Assembly (NCBI GenBank): GCA_019096065.1 | Contig: JAGUCH010000009.1 | Location: forward strand, 4,474,001 to 4,538,000 | From: Paracyclopina nana | Lineage: Eukaryota; Arthropoda; Copepoda; Cyclopoida; Cyclopettidae | Reading direction: 5' to 3' | Length of the DNA: 64,000 nucleotides | Shown here: positions 60,045 to 64,000 of the stretch, piece after piece | Numbering within the stretch: the stretch's first letter is position 1 | How the letters are laid out: each line of letters begins with the position of its first letter | Notes under the pieces: generated by a model | The model's database searches: none | Seen by the model: the letters and a program-made list of their open reading frames with translations, nothing else | What the model was told of the DNA's origin: nothing | Position numbers and translations under genes: made by a program

Positions 60045-60642
60045 TTGAAGTGGTGACATCTGTGGCTATTTTTTTTAAATGTTATGAATTGTCTATTTTA
60101 CTATTGTATTGTTTTATTATTAAAGCCTATTAAGCTTTAAGTTACACATCATTTATTCAAATAGCATGCGCAAATCCCAATTTTGAGACTTCTCCTTTAT
60201 GTTTCTGAATTAATTATAGTAGGTCAAGAGGGTGCTACATTAGCTGCAAGTTCATTTGTTTGAGTTTTCATTAAATCATTTTGAACATGCTTAAACTCAA
60301 TTCCAAAATGCTTGCCTCAAGCTTTGTTTAATGCCAAATTGTATCTAGATCGCGCTGCAGTCGTACACTGAAGGCACTTCAAATCAAAGTTACGTAATAA
60401 TTTTGGCACAAATAAAATCAAGTGTGTGATTTTATCAACTCGAGCCGGCGTTTCAACCTTGCGGATTGTATGTGTAAACTGATGACATATTCCGCAAAGG
60501 GCCATTTGATTCAGAAAAAAGCCCATAAACAAAGTTATTTCAGAAAACAACTAGCACCATCTGACATGACTTTTCGGAATTGGACTCATATTAGAACATG
60601 CACATTGTAAAAATGGAAAAAAAAGAGCCTTAAAACTCTTGT
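60045..60642. other. Spacer between convergent Harbinger genes
   Basis: Non-coding. An ATTAAA near 60119 may serve the Myb-like gene. AATAAA of the transposase mRNA overlaps its stop codon at 60642-60647 on the minus strand. Confidence 0.5.
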
Positions 60643-61797
60643 TTATTTTATAAAATGGCGTTGAATTATGAGGTTTCTGACAAATTTGTTGTCATCAGGC
60701 CCAACATCATCTGCAATTGAGGCAAGTTGGGAATTAGCCATGAGCATGTCATAAGTTTTTTTGAGCTCTTCATCCAGATCTGGCTCAAACATCTCTCTTA
60801 GATCAATGGCAATATTATGAAGGACAGCACTTGCATAAACAGTAGCTTGAGAGTTCTCCATCTTCTCTTTCCTTAAGCCATACAATAAAGCTGGAAAACG
60901 GCCTTTCCAAAGCCCAAATGCATTTTCAACCTTCACCCTTGGCTTTCTTAGTGCTTCATTAAAGCTCTTTTGAGCTTCATTCTGAACTCGGTCATCACGT
61001 ATCGGTACAAGCAATGATTTTTGATTTTGAAATCCCTCATCACCAATCAGGAACATTGGGAACTTTTTGTTGAACTGGGATTCCAAGAGACCTTTCAACT
61101 TTGACTCATTGTATATCCGTGAGTCATGGCATGATCCAGGATGCTTGCAAACAATCCAACGGAATTTCAGCTTGTCATCAACTACAGCACAGCAGTTCCA
61201 TGAAAAGTAGCCTTTTCGATTGTAGAACTTGGGCTGCAACACTTTGTCCACAAACTTGGGCTTTGAAATCCTAATCTGTGAGCCGTCGATCACACCAATT
61301 ATTCCAGGAAATTGGTATTCATCGTAAAGTCGAGCAGAAATGCATTTTTGTTCATGGATGTCCGGGAAGACAACATAGGTTTTCATTTCATCAGCAATTA
61401 TCTGTGCCACATTATTCACTACCCTCTCAACTGTTGCCACACTTAATTGAATAAATACCATAGCAGAGACAGTCCTGTAAAAGCCATTTGATCTCAGGTA
61501 GCTCAAGAATGTAGCAAGACGTAGCAACGGAGGAACTTGAATGTCTCGTCTCTTTTTGGAAAGCATCTTGGGTCCAAACGATTCCAAAAGATGTTGGAAA
61601 CCTTGCTTAGTAAAGCCCAAATGGCTTTTAAACTCTCGATCAGAATAATACTCCAAAGGATTCTGTTGGTCTCTTAAAGCACGCCTTGGAATAGAAGCTG
61701 TAGTCACACTTGCTTCACATTTAGTGTCTATGTCGTTCAAATCTGCTTCAATTGCTTCAAAGCTGTTCAGGTCACCCAGAAAGTTGAAAATAGACAT
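60643..61797 (-). CDS. PIF/Harbinger DDE transposase (HARBI1-like nuclease)
   Basis: A single intact 384-codon frame with an ATG at 61797. The C-terminal two thirds is a DDE_4 superfamily nuclease. D171 lies in GVIDGSQIRI, D225 in HPGSCHDSRIYN and E291 in RVKVENAFGLWKGRF; GDEGF (252-256) is the usual companion motif. All three catalytic acids are present and there is no frameshift or internal stop. The N-terminal part contains a helix-rich segment of the HTH type expected ahead of the nuclease. The gene converges on the Myb-like gene. Because it is bounded by terminal repeats I treat it as an element gene, not a domesticated host HARBI1. Confidence 0.92.
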   Translation of the reverse strand: MSIFNFLGDLNSFEAIEADLNDIDTKCEASVTTASIPRRALRDQQNPLEYYSDREFKSHLGFTKQGFQHLLESFGPKMLSKKRRDIQVPPLLRLATFLSYLRSNGFYRTVSAMVFIQLSVATVERVVNNVAQIIADEMKTYVVFPDIHEQKCISARLYDEYQFPGIIGVIDGSQIRISKPKFVDKVLQPKFYNRKGYFSWNCCAVVDDKLKFRWIVCKHPGSCHDSRIYNESKLKGLLESQFNKKFPMFLIGDEGFQNQKSLLVPIRDDRVQNEAQKSFNEALRKPRVKVENAFGLWKGRFPALLYGLRKEKMENSQATVYASAVLHNIAIDLREMFEPDLDEELKKTYDMLMANSQLASIADDVGPDDNKFVRNLIIQRHFIK

Positions 61798-62016
61798 ATC
61801 GAAAACACATACAGGAATGGCTGCTGCTTAATTGAGCAAAGCTCAGTTGCTTAGGCTGCCTAACTGGTCGGCAAGGTGGTTAACTAGACATTATTTAAGT
61901 TGCCTACCTAAAAATGGTTAACTAGCCTAAAATGACTGCCTACCTTAGGTAGCCTGCTAATTTCCTCGCCTGCCTACCGAATTCGGTAGCCTAAAGCATT
62001 AATATGAGAACGCCCT

Positions 62017-62294
62017 AGAGAGAGAGAACAGAGAACCACTAGCGACACCAAATAACGCTCGTGGCAGTTTACCGAACCACATTTGTCTTGACTCCTTTTA
62101 GAATTAAGGACATTTACAGATGCGGTACATTATTTAGGGCAAAAAGCCATAATTTCATTAGCGGATTTTAGGGCTCCGATCTGCCACGGCTTGGTGAAAT
62201 GAAAAGTGACTGGTTCTCTGGTAAGAGGTGCAATATTTCATGGTTCTCCCTGGTTCCCTAAACTACTTGTAGTTTATTAGATACCTATTTTTAA
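62017..62294. other. Sequence right of the Harbinger insertion
   Basis: GA-rich start followed by non-coding sequence. If the transposon is removed, this segment joins the region just upstream of the seven-helix gene on the minus strand, so it may be that gene's displaced promoter or 5' UTR. Confidence 0.4.
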
Positions 62295-62617
62295 GGCCGC
62301 CCTCATATTGCCAGAAATAGCCAAGGGAAGGTAAAATACTAGAGCAAACGCTCAACATTTTAAGTAAAGCAGCTACTTTTGTTAATGTTGAGCGAAATTA
62401 GGCGAGGCAAACCAGTTATTTCGCTCAACAGATGCAGCCACTTTGCTTCAAATGTTGAGCGTTTGCCTAGCCTTTTTTTGCCTTAGCTTAGGGTTCTTGA
62501 TATTCCTACGCGACTTCCGTTTTACTACGTTATTACGTAGCACTACGAAGTCGTGGAGGAATTATCTAGAACCCTACCTTAGCTTAGCTTTTTCTGGCAA
62601 TTATACGAGAACGGCTT
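62295..62617. mobile_element. Harbinger-like MITE hosting a nested insertion
   Basis: The left arm GGCCGCCCTCATATTGCCAG and right arm CTGGCAATTATACGAGAACGGC are inverted, continuing to AAGGGAAGGTA against TACCTTAGCTT. An inner inverted pair, AAACGCTCAACATTT and AAATGTTGAGCGTTT, makes the unit strongly palindromic. The TTCTCGTATAATTGCC-type end resembles the terminus of the neighbouring Harbinger element, suggesting a related non-autonomous family. Confidence 0.65.
62489..62576. mobile_element. 88-bp hAT MITE nested in the Harbinger-like MITE
   Basis: It begins TAGGGTTCTTGATATTCC and ends with the inverted AATTATCTAGAACCCTA. Both sides carry the same 8-bp direct repeat CCTTAGCT (62481-62488, 62577-62584). 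TAGGG fits the hAT terminal consensus YARNG, and 8 bp is the hAT duplication size. Because it splits the right arm region of the outer MITE, it inserted later. Confidence 0.85.
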
Positions 62618-62746
62618 TCAGCATGCATATTTCACATTGTAGTGCGGTAAACAAGTCCGGTCGAGCTGAGCGCGTGAACTTGCTGTGACCCGAAAATGTT
62701 GGGGTAAGTCTCGTAACGATGTTGATTTTCGATGTTGGAACCGTGC
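62618..62746. repeat. Diverged copy of the 152-bp TA-flanked MITE
   Basis: Shares a GGTAAAC-type block, GAGCTGAGCGCG, a TTGCTGTGACC-like stretch and the terminal GATTTTC and TGTTGGAACCG motifs, in the same order, with the element at 43141-43292. The left end is degraded against the preceding MITE. Confidence 0.6.
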
Positions 62747-63150
62747 TCACCAATTTTCTGTTAAATGCCTATTTCATATTGCTCTTTAACAAAATTGCTC
62801 GTTAGCATTTGATTACCCAGCATAAATTGATAATACTTGTTTAGGCTTTTGAAAAAAAATTCCAAACAAAGACCAGGGTATGTAGCATAAAGGTTGGCAT
62901 AGAAACCATGCAGTGATACTGAGCCAGCCATTAATTGTTCTTCAATGAAGATCAGCGCTGTTTGTTATCGATGGGAATGAAATTGCCATGCAAGCATGAT
63001 AATTAGCTACATTCAAATATAGGCATCTTTTGAATCTCTGATAATCTAGTATAAACTGCTTGGCCTGTTCTTCACGTAAGCCCCAAATTCCTGAAGAAAA
63101 GGCTCGAAAAAACACCTTACCCATGTTCATGCTAAGATGTAATATCTATT
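62747..63150. other. Non-coding spacer
   Basis: AT-rich, with no coding frame or repeat that I can support. Confidence 0.5.
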
Positions 63151-63335
63151 TATATATGTAAACAATTTATAAAACAAGCTAATAAAACAGCTGAGCAAAT
63201 TTTGTAAAGTAAAAATCGAGTGGCAACTTTGCGGGCTCGAGCTTGCGAGAGCCAAGTAATGCTATGAGATTTTTACTTTACAAAATGAGCTCATATATTT
63301 TATAAGCATGTTTTGTAATTTGTTTACATATATAT
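63151..63335. mobile_element. 185-bp long palindrome (MITE-like hairpin)
   Basis: 63151-63217 (TATATATGTAAACAA to GTAAAGTAAAAATC) pairs with 63268-63335 (GATTTTTACTTTAC to TTGTTTACATATATA). The arms are about 67 bp with few mismatches, and the loop of about 50 bp contains GGGCTCGAGC. Such a structure folds into a near-perfect hairpin in single-stranded DNA or RNA. It is immediately followed by the left end of the next element. Confidence 0.75.
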
Positions 63336-63339
63336 ACGA

Positions 63340-63919
63340 TTTTATATGATGGAAAGTAATTTTCAAATGTTAATGAAGTTACCAGACCAGGCAATCTTGA
63401 CTTAGCATTTGATGCATTAGTTTGAGGTCTTGGGTTGAGAGGCCTTCAGTAGTGCAAGAGTAGCTGAAAGTGTTAATGAATCACTTAAAAAGTGTGCATT
63501 TTGAATTTGGCACTTTTTGAAGCTAAAAGATGTGTTAGATCAAGTTTTGTCTGGTATCTCTGACAGAGACTCTACTCCTCTGCTGAACTTAGCTCAGCTT
63601 AGATGAAGAATAAAAAGGAATTCTAACAACAATTTTTTCTATCTGTATTGGTAGCTCAGTCAGTAGAGCGTCGGATTTCTAATCTAGATGATCAGGGTTC
63701 AAATCCCCATGCATTTTTTCTCCTTTTTTCTGCAATGGGATTTACTTCTTGGACAATATCTGGTCAAACAGAGTAGCAACACACCTTATAAAATACTTTA
63801 TAATGTGTGTCACTTGATAAAGTATAACGTCAGAGCCTTTATATATGTGTAGTTATATGAACTGAGACGAATTGGAAAACTGAATTATACATGCGAAAAT
63901 TACTTTCCATCATATAAAA
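63340..63919. mobile_element. 580-bp TIR element containing a tRNA-like sequence
   Basis: A 25-bp inverted repeat is identical at both ends: 63340-63364 starts TTTTATATGATGGAAAG, and 63895-63919 ends CTTTCCATCATATAAAA. The interior is non-coding except for the tRNA-like segment at 63645-63716. No target duplication was fixed. It could be a composite of two repeats. Confidence 0.7.
63645..63716 (+). tRNA. tRNA-like sequence, Arg(TCT)-like, probably a pseudogene or SINE head
   Basis: A TAGCTCAGTCAGTAGAGC D-arm, a TTTCTAA anticodon loop (anticodon TCT) and a GGGTTCAAATCCC T-arm occur at tRNA spacing, followed by a T6 tract suited to Pol III termination. The A and B box promoters are recognisable. 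The acceptor stem pairs badly and the anticodon stem has a mismatch and wobbles, so a working tRNA is unlikely. Its place inside an inverted-repeat element supports a tRNA-derived repeat. Confidence 0.5.
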
Positions 63920-64000
63920 GGTATTTCATTGCCTATAAACATTAAGAAGGCCAGTTGAGAGGGGAAAGTGCCAATGAAATCATAAAGCCATCAGTTTTGT
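63920..64000. other. Window end, non-coding
   Basis: Short AT-rich sequence after the TIR element; nothing recognised. Confidence 0.5.

Larger units (their letters stand above)
57675..62016. mobile_element. PIF/Harbinger DNA transposon, apparently complete
   Basis: A 4342-bp element. Its ends share the exact 16-bp inverted repeat AGGGCGTTCTCATATT (57675-57690, 62001-62016), and a weaker match extends to about 44 bp, including ACCGAATT and GGTAGG. Inside both ends are recurring GGTTAACTAG and TAGGCTA-like subterminal motifs. It carries the two genes of the superfamily, a Myb-like protein (+) and a DDE transposase (-), arranged convergently. Flanks are AGA on each side inside a GA-rich tract, so the usual 3-bp duplication is compatible but not provable. 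Intact frames suggest recent activity. Confidence 0.9.

Noticed and set aside
1..64000. CRISPR arrays, bacterial operons, rRNA genes
   Set aside because: Introns, poly(A) signals and animal gene families make this a eukaryotic nuclear window; no regularly spaced direct repeats with unique spacers and no rRNA sequence were seen.

Overview
This is an AT-rich animal nuclear window with compact, intron-bearing genes: GT-AG introns are often about 50-100 bp, and many genes end at an AATAAA signal. The gene set points to an arthropod. It contains an agatoxin-like neuropeptide precursor, a CAPA/pyrokinin-type peptide receptor, a single ADAR2-type editing enzyme, and PIF/Harbinger, hAT and Tc1/mariner-type DNA transposon relics. 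I cannot resolve the order or species from sequence alone.

Layout. Positions 1-12.8 kb are nearly gene-free, with one 1.9 kb terminal-inverted-repeat element carrying 171-bp tandem repeats. From 12.8 to 17.1 kb there is a tight housekeeping cluster: NOB1 (-), a cyclin-D1-binding-protein-like gene (+) and geranylgeranyltransferase-I beta (-). From 19.7 to 23.4 kb lie a polypeptide GalNAc-transferase, with a decayed copy of its own last exon in its 3' region, and an unrecognised 180-residue coiled-coil protein. From 26.2 to 29.9 kb is a nine-coding-exon ADAR on the minus strand, with a long insertion between its catalytic cysteine motifs. It is followed by an hAT-type MITE and the agatoxin-like peptide gene (31.0-31.6 kb). 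NAP1 (33.4-35.2 kb), a Dpy-30-motif protein (36.4-37.6 kb) and lysosomal alpha-mannosidase (38.1-41.6 kb, -) come next. The peptide GPCR occupies 45.7-53.9 kb with a 4.5 kb intron and a Tc1/mariner-like MITE in its probable 3' UTR. A secreted lectin-like/EGF protein lies at 54.7-55.4 kb and an unassigned seven-helix membrane protein gene at 56.5-57.6 kb.

The right end (57.7-64 kb) is a transposon nest. An apparently intact 4.3 kb PIF/Harbinger element has both a Myb-like gene and a DDE transposase gene and sits 78 bp from the first ATG of the seven-helix gene. Next to it are a Harbinger-like MITE with an hAT MITE nested inside it, a long palindrome, and a 580-bp element holding a tRNA-like sequence.

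Themes. Secretory and glycosylation functions (GALNT, alpha-mannosidase, EGF/lectin protein), neuropeptide signalling (peptide precursor, CAPA-type receptor) and RNA editing are represented, but there is no operon-like linkage. Several inverted-repeat elements, one in a probable receptor 3' UTR, could form dsRNA of the kind ADAR edits; that link is inference. All exon joins were made by hand from splice consensus, frame continuity and family conservation.
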